A stretch of 64,000 nucleotides of DNA from Wenzhouxiangellaceae bacterium (GTDB lineage: Bacteria; Pseudomonadota; Gammaproteobacteria; Xanthomonadales; Wenzhouxiangellaceae). The stretch lies in assembly GCA_007695005.1 (NCBI GenBank), contig REEQ01000066.1, positions 1 through 64,000 of the forward strand, read 5' to 3'. A program made the translations under genes and the position numbers. Of the stretch, positions 28,868 to 39,867 are shown piece after piece (the first letter of the stretch is position 1; each line of letters opens with the position of its first letter). The notes beneath the pieces were generated by a model. That model saw only the letters and a program-made list of their open reading frames with translations. It was not told where the DNA came from and did no database searches.

Positions 28868-29608
28868 ATGGCCGGTCATAGCAAATGGGCCAATATCCAG
28901 CATCGCAAGAAGGCGCAGGACGCCAAGCGCGGCAAGATTTTCACCCGCCTGATTCGCGAGATCAGCGTCGCCGCCCGTGAGGGGGGCGGTGATCCCGATG
29001 CCAATCCACGCCTGCGACTGGCGATGGACCGGGCCAACGCGGCCAACGTGCCCAAGGACAATATCGAACGGGCGATCAAGAAAGCCATCGGCGAACTCGA
29101 TGGTGCCAGCTACGAGGAAATCCGCTATGAAGGCTATGCCCCGGGCGGCGTTGCGGTAATGGTCGACTGCCTGACCGACAACCGCAACCGCACGGTCGCG
29201 GCCGTGCGCCATGCCTTCACCAAGCACGGTGGCAATCTGGGCACCGATGGCTCGGTCGGCTACCTGTTCGAGAAAAAAGGGGTGATCACCTTTGCGCCGG
29301 GGACTGACGAAGACCAGGTCATGGAAATCGCCCTGGAAGCCGGTGCCGAGGATATCGTCGCCGATGAGGACGGCAGCATCGAGGTGCTGACCGCAGCGGA
29401 GGATTTCGAGGCCGTGCGCGATGCGCTGCGCGCTGCCGGCCTGCAGGCCGAGCAGGGTGAGATCACCCAGCGTGCCAGTACCTTGATCGAGGTCGATGTC
29501 GAGACCGGGCAGAAACTGCTTAAATTCCTCGACATGCTCGAAGACCTGGATGATACCCAAGACGTGTGGTCGAACGCCGAGATACCGTCCGAGGCTTACG
29601 CGGATTGA
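28868..29608 (+). CDS. yebC: YebC/PmpR family DNA-binding regulatory protein
   Basis: [32 protein letters not shown]. Confidence 0.97.
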   Translation: MAGHSKWANIQHRKKAQDAKRGKIFTRLIREISVAAREGGGDPDANPRLRLAMDRANAANVPKDNIERAIKKAIGELDGASYEEIRYEGYAPGGVAVMVDCLTDNRNRTVAAVRHAFTKHGGNLGTDGSVGYLFEKKGVITFAPGTDEDQVMEIALEAGAEDIVADEDGSIEVLTAAEDFEAVRDALRAAGLQAEQGEITQRASTLIEVDVETGQKLLKFLDMLEDLDDTQDVWSNAEIPSEAYAD

Positions 29609-30096
29609 TGCGTATCCTCGGCCTGGATCCGGGCTCGCGGGTGACCGGTGTCGGTATCATCGACGGTGAGCGCCTGATTCATGCCGAGGATCTCAAGCTC
29701 GGCGATGGGCCCTTGCCGGAGCGCCTGGGGCTGATTTTTTCGCGGCTGAAGGTGATCATCGCCGACTACCAGCCGCAGGTGGCGGCAGTGGAGACAGTGT
29801 TCATGAGCCGCAACGCCCAATCGGCAATCAAGCTGGGCCAGGCGCGCGGCGCTGCCATCTGCGCTGCCGTGGCCGCTGGCCTCGAAGTTCACGAATATGC
29901 ACCACGGGCGATCAAGCAGGCCCTGGTCGGCCGCGGCGGGGCGGCCAAGGAGCAGGTTCAGCACATGACCCGGATTCTTCTGAAAATTGATCAGCGCCTG
30001 GGTGCGGATGCCTCCGATGCCCTGGCCGTCGCTCTCTGCCACCACCATACCGCCCAGACCAATCGACGTCTGCCGGCAGGAATCGTGCTGCGATGA
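29608..30096 (+). CDS. ruvC: Crossover junction endodeoxyribonuclease RuvC
   Basis: [54 protein letters not shown]. Confidence 0.96.
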   Translation: MRILGLDPGSRVTGVGIIDGERLIHAEDLKLGDGPLPERLGLIFSRLKVIIADYQPQVAAVETVFMSRNAQSAIKLGQARGAAICAAVAAGLEVHEYAPRAIKQALVGRGGAAKEQVQHMTRILLKIDQRLGADASDALAVALCHHHTAQTNRRLPAGIVLR

Positions 30097-30674
30097 TTGT
30101 CCAGCTGAAAGGCACCCTGATCAGCAAGCGCCCGCCGCTGCTGGCGGTGGACGTCCACGGTGTCGGCTACGAGGTCGAGGCCCCGTTGAGCGTCTTTGAC
30201 CAGCTCCCAGCTGTCGGCGAGCCAGTGACCCTGCTGACCCAGATGATCGTGCGTGAGGACTCGCAGACGCTCTACGGTTTCAGTCGTGAGTCCGACCGCG
30301 CCCTGTTCCGTGAACTGCTCAAGATATCCGGTGTCGGCCCGCGCCTGGCCCTGGCGATACTCTCAGGCGTCAGCGGCAATGACTTCGCCCTGATGGTAGA
30401 GGCCGGCGATGCCCAGGCGCTGACCCGTCTGCCCGGCATTGGCAAGAAAACCGCCGAACGCCTGATCCTGGAGATGCGCGGGCGGCTGCCGGAGCAGGAG
30501 GGCGGTAGCGCGGTCACGGGAGCGGGTGATGCCGCGGCCGAAGCGCGCGCGGCCCTGGCCGCGCTGGGATACTCGGCGGCGGAAGCTTTGAAAATGGTCC
30601 GAGCGGTGGCCAACCAGGACCAGTCTGCCGAGGCCCTGATACGTGCCGCCCTGAAGCAGAAGATGAGTGGGTAG
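30093..30674 (+). CDS. ruvA: Holliday junction helicase subunit RuvA
   Basis: [53 protein letters not shown]. Confidence 0.96.
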   Translation: MIVQLKGTLISKRPPLLAVDVHGVGYEVEAPLSVFDQLPAVGEPVTLLTQMIVREDSQTLYGFSRESDRALFRELLKISGVGPRLALAILSGVSGNDFALMVEAGDAQALTRLPGIGKKTAERLILEMRGRLPEQEGGSAVTGAGDAAAEARAALAALGYSAAEALKMVRAVANQDQSAEALIRAALKQKMSG

Positions 30675-30680
30675 GGACGC

Positions 30681-31709
30681 ATGGAAGAACGCCTGATCAC
30701 CGCCGCTACCCAGCCGGAAGAGGCGCGCATCGAGGCCACTCTGCGGCCCGGGCGGCTGGCTGAGTACATCGGCCAGCCGGTGATGAAGGAGCGGCTGGAA
30801 ATTTACCTCGAGTCCGCCCGGCGTCGCCACGAGGCCCTGGATCATGTCCTGATCTTTGGCCCGCCGGGCCTGGGCAAAACCACCCTGGCCCACGTGATTG
30901 CCGCCGAGATGGGCAGTCAGTTACGCCAGACATCCGGTCCGGTACTGGAGCGGGCCGGTGATCTGGCCGCGCTGCTGACCAACCTGGAGCCCGGTGATGT
31001 CTTGTTCGTTGACGAGATCCACCGCCTGAGCCCCGTGGTCGAGGAAGTGCTGTACCCGGCCATGGAGGATTACCGCATTGACATCATCATCGGCGAAGGT
31101 CCGGCGGCGCGCTCCATCCAGCTCGACCTGCCGCGTTTTACCCTGGTAGGCGCTACCACCCGCGCCGGCCTGCTGACCTCACCGCTGCGCGATCGCTTCG
31201 GCATCGTCGAGCGCCTGGAATTCTATGCCCCCGATGATCTGGCCCGAATCGTCAGCCGTTCGGCCGGCATTCTCGGTATCGAGTGCGAGCGAGAGGGCGC
31301 GGCCGAGATTGCCCGCCGTGCCCGCGGCACGCCGCGCATTGCCAATCGACTGCTGCGGCGCGTGCGTGACTTCGCCCAGGTCAGGGCCGAGGGTCGAATT
31401 GCCGAAGACGTCGCCCGCCAGGCCCTGGAGATGATGCAGGTCGACAAGCGCGGTTTCGATACCATGGACAGGCGATTGCTCCAGGTGCTGATCGAACACT
31501 TCAGTGGGGGTCCGGTCGGCGTCGAAAGCCTGGCTGCGTCCCTGTCCGAGGAGCGCGGCACGATCGAGGATGTGATCGAGCCCTACCTGATCCAGGAAGG
31601 CTATCTGGTTCGCACTGCCCGCGGCCGCATGGCCACCCCCAAGGCCTGGCAGCATCTGGGCTTGAAGCCGCCGGATGGGACGGGGATAGGGGACCTGTTC
31701 TCAGGGTAA
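30681..31709 (+). CDS. ruvB: Holliday junction helicase RuvB
   Basis: [58 protein letters not shown]. Confidence 0.97.
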   Translation: MEERLITAATQPEEARIEATLRPGRLAEYIGQPVMKERLEIYLESARRRHEALDHVLIFGPPGLGKTTLAHVIAAEMGSQLRQTSGPVLERAGDLAALLTNLEPGDVLFVDEIHRLSPVVEEVLYPAMEDYRIDIIIGEGPAARSIQLDLPRFTLVGATTRAGLLTSPLRDRFGIVERLEFYAPDDLARIVSRSAGILGIECEREGAAEIARRARGTPRIANRLLRRVRDFAQVRAEGRIAEDVARQALEMMQVDKRGFDTMDRRLLQVLIEHFSGGPVGVESLAASLSEERGTIEDVIEPYLIQEGYLVRTARGRMATPKAWQHLGLKPPDGTGIGDLFSG

Positions 31710-31788
31710 AGCCGGGACGATGTGAGCGGGGAGACGGAAGAGGATGGTTGATATCGAGCCGCATTCACCACCAACAGAAGAAATCACC

Positions 31789-32199
31789 ATGAAATACCGG
31801 GTTTACTGGGAAGATACCGACGCCGGCGGAGTGGTTTACCACGCCCGCTACCTGGCCTTTTTCGAACGGGCACGCTCCGACTGGCTGCTGGCGCTGGGCT
31901 ATCCCCAGGTTGAACTGAAGAACAGGCTCAACCGCCTGTTCGCGGTCAGCCGGATGGATACCCACTTCATCAGCCCGGCACGCCTGGAAGATGAACTTGA
32001 GGTCTCGGTCGTCGTCGAACAGGTTCGGCCAGCCTCGGTTTATTTCAGTCAGACTATTCACCGTGTTGCCGACGGCGAACTGCTGGCCCGGGCCGATGTC
32101 CGGGCGGTTTGCCTGGCAGCCGATACTTTTCGGCCGGCGCGGGCGCCGGCCGTATTGTTCGAAGCCATCCGACATTTACAACGGGAAACGATTTCATGA
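31789..32199 (+). CDS. ybgC: Tol-Pal-associated acyl-CoA thioesterase
   Basis: YRVYWEDTDAGGVVYHARYLAFFERARSDWL. Confidence 0.93.
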   Translation: MKYRVYWEDTDAGGVVYHARYLAFFERARSDWLLALGYPQVELKNRLNRLFAVSRMDTHFISPARLEDELEVSVVVEQVRPASVYFSQTIHRVADGELLARADVRAVCLAADTFRPARAPAVLFEAIRHLQRETIS

Positions 32200-32888
32200 A
32201 TTCATCGCAAATGGGCATCTGGGAGCTGATCCTGGAGGCCAGTCTGCTGGTGCAGGGCGTCATGGCCCTGCTGGTGCTGGCCTCGCTGGCCTCGTGGATG
32301 GTGATATTCCGCAAGCGCCAGCAGCTGGGCCGGGCCGAGAAGCGCGCGCGTGACTTCGAAGAGAAGTTCTGGTCAGGTGCCGACCTGAACCAGCTTTATG
32401 ACAAGGTCGCCGGCAACGCTGCCGGGCGCGAGGGTATCGAATCGATTTTCGAGGCGGGCTTCCGCGAGTTCTCGCGCCTGCGCGAAGAGCGCCACCTGCA
32501 CCCCGACACCCTGACCAACGGCGCCCAGCGCGCCATGCGGGTGACCCTGACCCGGGAGATGGAGCGCCTGGAACATCATCTGAGTTTTCTGGCTACGGTC
32601 GGCTCGGTCAGCCCCTACGTTGGTCTGTTCGGTACCGTCTGGGGGATCATGAACTCCTTCCGCGGCCTGGCTGGCGCTCACCAGGCGACCATCGCCATGG
32701 TAGCCCCGGGCATTGCCGAGGCTCTCATCGCCACCGCCATGGGCCTGTTCGCAGCCATCCCGGCAGTGGTCGCCTTCAACAAGTATTCATCCCAGGTCGA
32801 GCGCCTGGAAATGCGCTACGACAATTTCAAGGAAGAGTTCGCCGCCATTCTGCACCGCCAGGCCCGTCGCCTGAGCGAAAAGGCCTGA
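32196..32888 (+). CDS. tolQ: TolQ
   Basis: LFGTVWGIMNSFRGLAGAHQATIAMVAPGIAEALIATAMGLFAAIPAVVAFNK. Confidence 0.96.
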   Translation: MNSSQMGIWELILEASLLVQGVMALLVLASLASWMVIFRKRQQLGRAEKRARDFEEKFWSGADLNQLYDKVAGNAAGREGIESIFEAGFREFSRLREERHLHPDTLTNGAQRAMRVTLTREMERLEHHLSFLATVGSVSPYVGLFGTVWGIMNSFRGLAGAHQATIAMVAPGIAEALIATAMGLFAAIPAVVAFNKYSSQVERLEMRYDNFKEEFAAILHRQARRLSEKA

Positions 32889-32894
32889 TTCGTC

Positions 32895-33320
32895 ATGTCC
32901 GAGCATTACATCAGGCGCCGGCGCAAGCGCATGTCGGAAATGAACGTCGTGCCCTATATCGACGTCATGCTGGTGCTGCTGGTCATCTTCATGATCACCG
33001 CGCCGCTGATGAACCTGGGCGTGGAAATCGACCTGCCGCAGGCCACCGCAGAGCCGCTCAGCGACCAGGGTGATCCGCTGATGGTTACCGTGACCCGCAA
33101 CGGCGATTTCTTTCTCGATACCGGCGATCAGCCGCAGCTCGTGGATGGTGAGACACTGGTCAGCACGATCGCTGCCATTGCCGCCCGCAACCCGGATCTG
33201 CAAGTGCTGGTCGGCGGTGATCGCGACGCAGCCTACCAGCACATCTACGCCGCCATGGTCTACCTGCAGCGCGCCGGTGTGCCGTCGGTCGGGCTGATCG
33301 GTGATCCGGACGAAGACTGA
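32895..33320 (+). CDS. tolR: TolR
   Basis: MSEMNVVPYIDVMLVLLVIFMITAPL. Confidence 0.96.
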   Translation: MSEHYIRRRRKRMSEMNVVPYIDVMLVLLVIFMITAPLMNLGVEIDLPQATAEPLSDQGDPLMVTVTRNGDFFLDTGDQPQLVDGETLVSTIAAIAARNPDLQVLVGGDRDAAYQHIYAAMVYLQRAGVPSVGLIGDPDED

Positions 33321-33336
33321 CCAACCGCCGACCGGC

Positions 33337-34302
33337 ATGGCCGACATGATCTCCCCCCAGCGCAAACAGGCATTGAAGGATGGCCTGCAGGCTTTCGGCC
33401 TGGCCGTGGCCGTGCACCTGGCCTTTGGCTTGCTGCTGTTCATCGGTGCCTGGGACTGGCCGCGCTTTGATCCACCCGATCCGCCGGTGCGGGTAACCCT
33501 GGTTGATATGGGGCCGATGGTTGAGCAGCGGCGCGCTGATGAGGCTGAGCGCCAGGCCGAACAGGAGCGTCAGCGCCAGGCCGAGCAGGAACGCCAGCGC
33601 CAGGTTGAGCAGGAGCGTCAGGCCGAACAGGCTCGCCGCGAGGAAGAGCAGCGTCGCCAGGAGGCCGAACGCCAGCGCGAGGCTGAACGTCAGCGTGAGA
33701 TCGAACGTCGCGAGCGTGAGCTGGCCGAGCGCCGCGCCGAGCAGGAGCGCCGCCAGGCCGAACTGGAGCGCCAGCGCAGGGCCGACGAGGAGCGTCGCCA
33801 GGCCGAGGAAGAACGCCGTCGCCAGGAAGAGGCCCGCCAGCGTGAGTTGGAAGAATTGCGCCGCCAGCGCGAGGAAGCGCAGCGTCGCCGCGAGGAAGAA
33901 GAGCGTCGCATGGCCGAGCTTGCCGAGCGTCGCGCTGCTGACGATGCCGAGCGCCAGGCTCGGGAGGAAGCAGAGCGCTTGCGCCTGGCCGCCGAGCAGG
34001 CGGCCGAAGAGGGGCGCCGCGCGACCCTTCGAGAGGAATACATCAGCACGATCCGCGAGTTGGTCCGGCGCAACTGGAACCGACCGCCGACCACTCGCCC
34101 AGGCGTACTGTGCCGGGTGCGCGTGGTCCAGATTCCCGGCGGGGAAATAATTGCCGCCGAAATTGTCCGACCCTGCAACGCTGACGAAGCGACCCGCCGA
34201 TCCATAGTCGCTGCGGTCATGCGGGTCGGCGAACTTCCCTACCGAGGTTATGAGAGTGTATTTGCCAGAGAAATTGATTTCGACTTCCGCTTCGACGGTT
34301 GA
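33337..34302 (+). CDS. tolA: TolA
   Basis: Single N-term TM, long Glu/Arg/Gln/Ala-rich helical linker, C-terminal domain with RNWNRPPTTRPG; between tolR and tolB. Alternative GTG start at 33301. Confidence 0.92.
   Translation: MADMISPQRKQALKDGLQAFGLAVAVHLAFGLLLFIGAWDWPRFDPPDPPVRVTLVDMGPMVEQRRADEAERQAEQERQRQAEQERQRQVEQERQAEQARREEEQRRQEAERQREAERQREIERRERELAERRAEQERRQAELERQRRADEERRQAEEERRRQEEARQRELEELRRQREEAQRRREEEERRMAELAERRAADDAERQAREEAERLRLAAEQAAEEGRRATLREEYISTIRELVRRNWNRPPTTRPGVLCRVRVVQIPGGEIIAAEIVRPCNADEATRRSIVAAVMRVGELPYRGYESVFAREIDFDFRFDG
33530..34020 (+). repeat. Low-complexity coding repeat (TolA domain II)
   Basis: Repeated cgccaggccgagcaggagcg-type units encoding (E/Q/A/R)n heptad-like linker. 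Confidence 0.8.
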
Positions 34303-35611
34303 ACGGGCTCGGCGCCTGGTCCTGCTGGTCCTGCTGCTGGCCTTGCTGCCTGCATCGGTCTGGGCACAGCTTCGCATCGAGATTGTCGACGGCGTTGAAG
34401 GCGCCATGCCGATTGCGGTGGTGCCGTTTGCCTGGGACTCCAGCGAGCCGGCGCCGGCCACCGGTGTGGCCGAGATCATCAGTGCCAACCTGCGCCGCTC
34501 GGGTCTGTTCGATCCAATGGCCGAGCGTGACATGATTGATCGGCCGACCCGGCCGCCGGAAGTCAGGTTCGGAAGCTGGCGCCTGCTGCGGGTTGACCAC
34601 GTGGTGGTCGGTCGGGTGACTGACGGACCGGATGGCTGGGGCCAGGAGATCGAATACCACTTGCTCGATGTGCATACCGGCCGAATTCTGTTGTCGCAGG
34701 CGATGCCGGTAGCGCCGGGCGATCTGCGTTTCGGCGCCCACCGCGTCAGCGACGCTGTCTATGAAGCCCTGATCGGTATCCCCGGTGCCTTTGCTACCCG
34801 CATCGCCTACGTGGTCGTGACTGGGCTGGGCAGCGGCGACGAGGTCTTCGAACTGGTCGTGGCCGACGCCGATGGTCACAATCCGCAGACCATCGTCCGC
34901 AACACCCAGCCGATCCTGTCGCCGGCCTGGTCGCCGGATGGTCGTCGCCTGGCCTATGTCTCATTCGCAACCGGTCGCTCCAACATCATTGTCCAGGACC
35001 TGTTTACCGGGCAAATGCGCACGGTAAGCTCCGAGCGAGGCATCAACGGCGCACCGGCCTGGTCGCCGGACGGGCGCGAGCTGGCGGTCAGCCTGTCTCG
35101 CGGCGGCAGCCCGGATATCTGGGTGATCAACGTCGATGGCGAATCCCGACCGCGTCAGCTCACCCATCATTGGTCAATCAACACCGAGGCTGCCTGGTCG
35201 CACGATGGACGCCACATCTATTTCACATCCGACCGGGCCGGAAGGCCGCAGGTGTTCCGGATGGATCGCAACGGCGACAATGTAAGCCGAGTCACCAACG
35301 AGGGTCGCTACAACGCCCGCCCCAGCCTGGCCAACCGGGACCGGCTAATGGCCGTGGTGTACAGCGATGGCGATAATGATTTCCGCATTGCCATCCATGA
35401 TCGCGAAACGGAGCGTTTGCGTGTATTATCTGACGGCCGGCTGGACGAGTCGCCAAGTTTCGCGCCGAACGGCAGCATGGTTTTGTACGCTGCGCGCCAG
35501 GATGGTCGCGGCGTGCTTGCTGCTGTCTCGGCCGATGGCAGGGTAAGACAGCGACTCGTGGTGAGTGAAGGCGATGTACGGGAGCCGGCCTGGTCGCCAA
35601 TAATTCGATAA
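34250..35611 (+). CDS. tolB: TolB
   Basis: WDYSSxPD beta-propeller repeats SPAWSPDGRRLAYVS, GAPAWSPDGRELAVSLS; signal peptide. Confidence 0.95.
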   Translation: MRVYLPEKLISTSASTVERARRLVLLVLLLALLPASVWAQLRIEIVDGVEGAMPIAVVPFAWDSSEPAPATGVAEIISANLRRSGLFDPMAERDMIDRPTRPPEVRFGSWRLLRVDHVVVGRVTDGPDGWGQEIEYHLLDVHTGRILLSQAMPVAPGDLRFGAHRVSDAVYEALIGIPGAFATRIAYVVVTGLGSGDEVFELVVADADGHNPQTIVRNTQPILSPAWSPDGRRLAYVSFATGRSNIIVQDLFTGQMRTVSSERGINGAPAWSPDGRELAVSLSRGGSPDIWVINVDGESRPRQLTHHWSINTEAAWSHDGRHIYFTSDRAGRPQVFRMDRNGDNVSRVTNEGRYNARPSLANRDRLMAVVYSDGDNDFRIAIHDRETERLRVLSDGRLDESPSFAPNGSMVLYAARQDGRGVLAAVSADGRVRQRLVVSEGDVREPAWSPIIR

Positions 35612-35649
35612 ATGCCCCCAATCAACACCTGTGAAATCGTGGAGGTTTC

Positions 35650-36180
35650 ATGAACACTGTAATGCGTTTTGCTGCCCTTGTGATGATGGCTGCGCTGATT
35701 GCCGCCTGCGCCAGGGAAGTGACCCCGGAGCCGGCGCCGCCCGAGCCGACTCCGCCGCGCCCGGCTGAGCGCCCGGTCGAGACCGAACGTCTCGATCCGC
35801 GTGACTTCACCGACGCCCGCAACCTGGACAACCCGGACAGCCTGCTGAGCCAGCGTGTCATTTACTTTGAATTTGACCGCTCGAATGTACGCGCCCAGTA
35901 CCGTCCGATCGTTGACGCCCACGCCGCCTATCTGCGGGCCAATCCCTCGGCTCGTGTCATTCTCGAAGGCCACACTGACGAGCGCGGTTCGCGCGAGTAC
36001 AACTTGGGCTTGGGCGAGCGTCGTGGTAACTCCGTGTACGAAATCCTGCGTGCCTCCAACGTGCCGTCTCGCCAGATCGAAGTGGTGAGCTACGGTGAGG
36101 AGCGTCCGGTCTGCCGCCAGAGCAATGAAGATTGCTGGCAGCGCAACCGGCGCACGGAGATCGTCTACACCGCACGCTGA
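35650..36180 (+). CDS. pal: Peptidoglycan-associated lipoprotein
   Basis: Lipobox LIAAC; OmpA-like RVILEGHTDERGSREYNLGLGERRGNSV. Confidence 0.95.
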   Translation: MNTVMRFAALVMMAALIAACAREVTPEPAPPEPTPPRPAERPVETERLDPRDFTDARNLDNPDSLLSQRVIYFEFDRSNVRAQYRPIVDAHAAYLRANPSARVILEGHTDERGSREYNLGLGERRGNSVYEILRASNVPSRQIEVVSYGEERPVCRQSNEDCWQRNRRTEIVYTAR

Positions 36181-36181
36181 C

Positions 36182-37024
36182 ATGGCTGGTCTGGCAAACC
36201 ATCGCATGTTTCTGCCCGGCATGGCGGCCTTGATATTGGCCGCCATGCCGCTTTCCGTTCCGGCCCAGGATGGCGGTGACGCCATGCTGGTGGTGCGGGT
36301 GCAGGAGCTGCTGGAAGAGATTCGTGAGCTGCGTGGCATGGTTGAAAGCCAGGCTCGTGAAATCGAGAACCTGCGCCGTCGTCAGCGCGACCAGTATCTG
36401 GATCTTGACCAGCGACTGCAGCAGCTGGGGCGTGACGGCACTGCTGTCATCGGCCTGCCTGATGCGCAGCCGGAGGCCCGGGAGATGGTCGACAGCGTAC
36501 GTCCGATCGCGCCCGTGGCCGAGATGCCGCGAGCCGATGTCCCGGAGGTGCGCGCTCCGATCGAGGCCGATTTCGAGGTCACCACATTGCCGGCACCGGC
36601 CGGGAGCGGGCCACGCGACCTCGGGACGCCTTCGGCCGAGGAGCAGGCTGCCTATGATCGGGCCTTCCGGGCGCTGCGTGAAACCCGTTACGCTGATGCC
36701 GCTGAGCTCTTTGCCAGCTTTCTCGACCAGTTTCCGGATTCAGTCTATGCACCCAACGCGCAATACTGGCTGGCCGAGACCTACTACGTCACCCGCGATT
36801 TCAATACCGCGCTGGGACTGTTCAATCAGCTGCTCGATCGCTATCCCGGCAGCAACAAGGAAGGCGATGCACTGTTGAAGATCGGTTTCAGCCACTTCGA
36901 GCTTCGCCAATGGAGCGAGGCGAGAGCGGCGCTTGAGCAGGTCCGCGCGCAGCATCCGAATACGACCCTGGCCCGTCTGGCCGAGGGGCGTTTGCGGGAT
37001 ATGCGACTGGCAGGGCACTTTTGA
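36182..37024 (+). CDS. cpoB: Cell division coordinator CpoB (YbgF)
   Basis: N-term coiled coil, TPRs YDRAFRALRETRYADAAELFASFLDQFPDSVYAPNAQYWLAETYY; position after pal. Confidence 0.92.
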   Translation: MAGLANHRMFLPGMAALILAAMPLSVPAQDGGDAMLVVRVQELLEEIRELRGMVESQAREIENLRRRQRDQYLDLDQRLQQLGRDGTAVIGLPDAQPEAREMVDSVRPIAPVAEMPRADVPEVRAPIEADFEVTTLPAPAGSGPRDLGTPSAEEQAAYDRAFRALRETRYADAAELFASFLDQFPDSVYAPNAQYWLAETYYVTRDFNTALGLFNQLLDRYPGSNKEGDALLKIGFSHFELRQWSEARAALEQVRAQHPNTTLARLAEGRLRDMRLAGHF

Positions 37025-37102
37025 AGCGCTGACGCGCTTCGGCAAGCGGGTAGAGGGAAGAAGGAAGAGGGCGGTTCGTCGCTTTCTCTCAGGTAAGCGT
37101 GC

Positions 37103-37747
37103 ATGTCTGACGACCGTCTGAAAATCACCGAGATTTTTGCCTCCATTCAGGGGGAGTCGGACCTGGTGGGGTGGCCTACGGTGTTTGTGCGGCTGACCGG
37201 TTGTCCGCTACGATGCCGCTGGTGTGATACGCCGTATTCCTTCCATGGCGGGCAGTGGTTCGAGTTCGATGCGATCGTCGATGAAGTTCGGCGGCTGGGG
37301 CCAAAGCGTGTCTGTGTAACGGGCGGAGAGCCGCTGGCGCAGAAGCGTTGTCTGGCATTGCTGACACGCCTCTGCGACGAGGGTTTCACCGTATCACTGG
37401 AAACCAGCGGTGCGATTTCCGTTGCCGAGGTCGACCCTCGGGTCATCAAGGTCGTTGATTTCAAGGCGCCCGGGTCGGCCGAGATGGATCGCAACCTGTG
37501 GGCCAATATCGACCATCTTCAGCCGCATGACCAGATCAAGATCGTGATTGCCGATCGCGCGGATTTCGACTGGGCCATGGCCGAGTCGAGAACGCGCAAG
37601 CTGGATCGCTGGCAACTGTTGTTTTCACCGGTCTGGAATGAGTTGCAGCCAGGCGAGCTGGCCGCCTGGATTCTCGAGACGCGCGCGCCGGTGCGTCTGC
37701 AGGTGCAATTGCACAAGTATCTTTGGGGTGAAGAGCCCGGTCGTTGA
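37103..37747 (+). CDS. queE: 7-carboxy-7-deazaguanine synthase
   Basis: IFASIQGESDLVGWPTVFVRLTGCPLRCRWCDTPYSF radical SAM CxxxCxxC variant. Confidence 0.93.
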   Translation: MSDDRLKITEIFASIQGESDLVGWPTVFVRLTGCPLRCRWCDTPYSFHGGQWFEFDAIVDEVRRLGPKRVCVTGGEPLAQKRCLALLTRLCDEGFTVSLETSGAISVAEVDPRVIKVVDFKAPGSAEMDRNLWANIDHLQPHDQIKIVIADRADFDWAMAESRTRKLDRWQLLFSPVWNELQPGELAAWILETRAPVRLQVQLHKYLWGEEPGR

Positions 37748-37870
37748 GCTCGGTGGGCTCTGCAGGAAACGGCTCTCGCCCGAGCCCAGGGCCACCAGGC
37801 CGATTCGTGTGAACAACCGGGGCGCGATAGAATCAAACGAGATCAAAATCTGGATGGAGTCACGAACAAC

Positions 37871-38674
37871 ATGGATTTGAGCCGCACACTTGACCAGGTA
37901 CGCAAGGCGGTTGCCGAGGCCGGCGCCAAGATCCTCGAGATCTACGCCGACCCGCGCCGGTTTGATACCGAAACAAAGGATGATGACAGCCCGCTGACAG
38001 CCGCTGACGTGGCCGCCAACAAGATGCTGGTGGCACGCTTGCGCGAAATCGCGCCGGACATTCCGATCCTGTCCGAAGAGTCAAAGCAGGCGCCCTGGCA
38101 TGAACGCAGGCACTGGCAGCAATGCTGGGTGGTCGATCCGCTGGACGGGACCAAGGAGTTTCTCAAGCGCAACGACGAATTCACCGTCAACGTCGCCCTG
38201 GTTCGCGATCACAAGCCGGTGCTGGGGGTGGTCTATGCGCCGGCTCTGCAACGCTGGTACTTCGCTGCGCGCCATGAAGGCGCCTGGCGACAGCACGGTG
38301 GCAAGGTCATCGAGCGCATCCACGTTGCCGAGAAGGTGCATGATCGACCATGGCGCGTGGTTGGCAGCCGTTCCCACAATACGGCTGCAGTGGACGCCTT
38401 TGTCGAAGCTCTGGGCGATGCCGAAATGCTGGCCATGGGCTCGTCCCTCAAACTTTGCCTGGTTGCTGATGGCAGCGCCGATGTCTATCCCCGTCTGGGG
38501 CCGACCAGCGAGTGGGATACGGCTGCGGCACAGGCCGTGGTTGAGGAGGCGGGCGGGCAGGTCTTGAATGCCGAGACCGGAGAGCCACTGACCTACAATG
38601 CGCGCGAGTCCATTCTCAACCCGCACTTCATTGTTTGTGCCAAGGCTGCTGACCCGGCCTGGTTCGGGCGCTGA
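37871..38674 (+). CDS. cysQ: 3'(2'),5'-bisphosphate nucleotidase
   Basis: LSEESKQAPWHERRHWQQCWVVDPLDGTKEFLKRNDEFTVNVAL. Confidence 0.93.
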   Translation: MDLSRTLDQVRKAVAEAGAKILEIYADPRRFDTETKDDDSPLTAADVAANKMLVARLREIAPDIPILSEESKQAPWHERRHWQQCWVVDPLDGTKEFLKRNDEFTVNVALVRDHKPVLGVVYAPALQRWYFAARHEGAWRQHGGKVIERIHVAEKVHDRPWRVVGSRSHNTAAVDAFVEALGDAEMLAMGSSLKLCLVADGSADVYPRLGPTSEWDTAAAQAVVEEAGGQVLNAETGEPLTYNARESILNPHFIVCAKAADPAWFGR

Positions 38675-38805
38675 GTCTGCCGCCGGCTCGGCGGCCATCG
38701 GCTGGGGAGCATGAGTGGATGCCATAGATCAGGAAGCTTGGGCGATCTGCCAGATTGCTCTGATGTGATCTACATGCCTCCGGGTCAATAACTGCTAGAG
38801 TATTT

Positions 38806-39759
38806 TTGTCTTTGCGTGCGGGGAACCCCGGTATGTCTGTTGCCAGCCAAGGCGCGGCTACGCGCATGAGCCACCTGGCCATGCTTGAAGCCGAAGCCAT
38901 CCACATCATTCGCGAGGTGGCTGCCGAGTTCACTCGGCCGGTCATGCTGTATTCGGTCGGCAAGGACTCCGGCGTCATGCTGCATCTGGCTCGCAAGGCC
39001 TTTTATCCTGCGCCGCCGCCGTTTCCGTTGCTGCACGTCGACACGACCTGGAAGTTTCGGGCGATGTACGAGTTCCGCGACCGCATTGCCGCCGAAGTCG
39101 GCATGGAGTTGCTGGTCCATATCAATCAGGATGGGGTAGCCCAGGGCGTTGGCCCCTTCAGCCACGGCTCCAGGGTCCATACCGACATCATGAAGACCCA
39201 GTCGCTGAAGCAGGCGCTGGACAAGTACGGCTTCGATGCCGCTTTTGGCGGAGCGCGCCGTGACGAGGAGCGCTCCCGGGCCAAGGAACGGGTGTTCTCG
39301 TTCCGCGACCGCCAGCATGCCTGGGACCCGAAAAACCAGCGCCCCGAGCTGTGGAACCTGTACAACGGCCGGGTTCAGAAGGGCGAATCGATCCGGGTGT
39401 TCCCGCTGTCGAACTGGACCGAGCTGGACATCTGGCAGTACATCTACCAGGAAGACATCCCCATGGTGCCGCTGTATTTTGCCGCTGAGCGCCCCGTGGT
39501 CGAGCGCGACGGCATGCTGCTGATGGTCGATGATGGCCGCATTCCCTTGCAGCCGGGCGAGCGTCCCAGGCCGCGCATGGTCCGCTTCCGCACCCTGGGC
39601 TGCTGGCCGCTGACCGGCGCGGTCGAATCCACCGCGACCACCTTGCTGGATGTGATCGAAGAAACCATTCAGGTCAAGCACTCCGAGCGCCAGGGGCGGG
39701 CCATCGATCAGGACGTCGGTGCCTCGATGGAAGAGAAGAAACGTCAAGGGTATTTTTGA
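38806..39759 (+). CDS. cysD: Sulfate adenylyltransferase subunit 2
   Basis: [42 protein letters not shown]. Confidence 0.96.
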   Translation: MSLRAGNPGMSVASQGAATRMSHLAMLEAEAIHIIREVAAEFTRPVMLYSVGKDSGVMLHLARKAFYPAPPPFPLLHVDTTWKFRAMYEFRDRIAAEVGMELLVHINQDGVAQGVGPFSHGSRVHTDIMKTQSLKQALDKYGFDAAFGGARRDEERSRAKERVFSFRDRQHAWDPKNQRPELWNLYNGRVQKGESIRVFPLSNWTELDIWQYIYQEDIPMVPLYFAAERPVVERDGMLLMVDDGRIPLQPGERPRPRMVRFRTLGCWPLTGAVESTATTLLDVIEETIQVKHSERQGRAIDQDVGASMEEKKRQGYF

Positions 39760-39867
39760 AAGAGCGGGGAGTGGGAGAAGGGAAAAGGGCAAAGACGAGC
39801 GTTCCTCCCGACCATCCAGAAGCCGCCAGCCGCATTCCGCAAACCTTAAACCGCAAAGCTTTTCCTT

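Noticed and set aside
33530-34020. Possible tandem-repeat/CRISPR-like array
   Set aside because: In-frame low-complexity TolA linker codons with variable unit length; no constant repeats with unique spacers.
33160-34533. 457-aa minus-strand ORF antisense to tolR/tolA/tolB
   Set aside because: Mirrors the repetitive TolA linker; the + strand tol operon is unambiguous.
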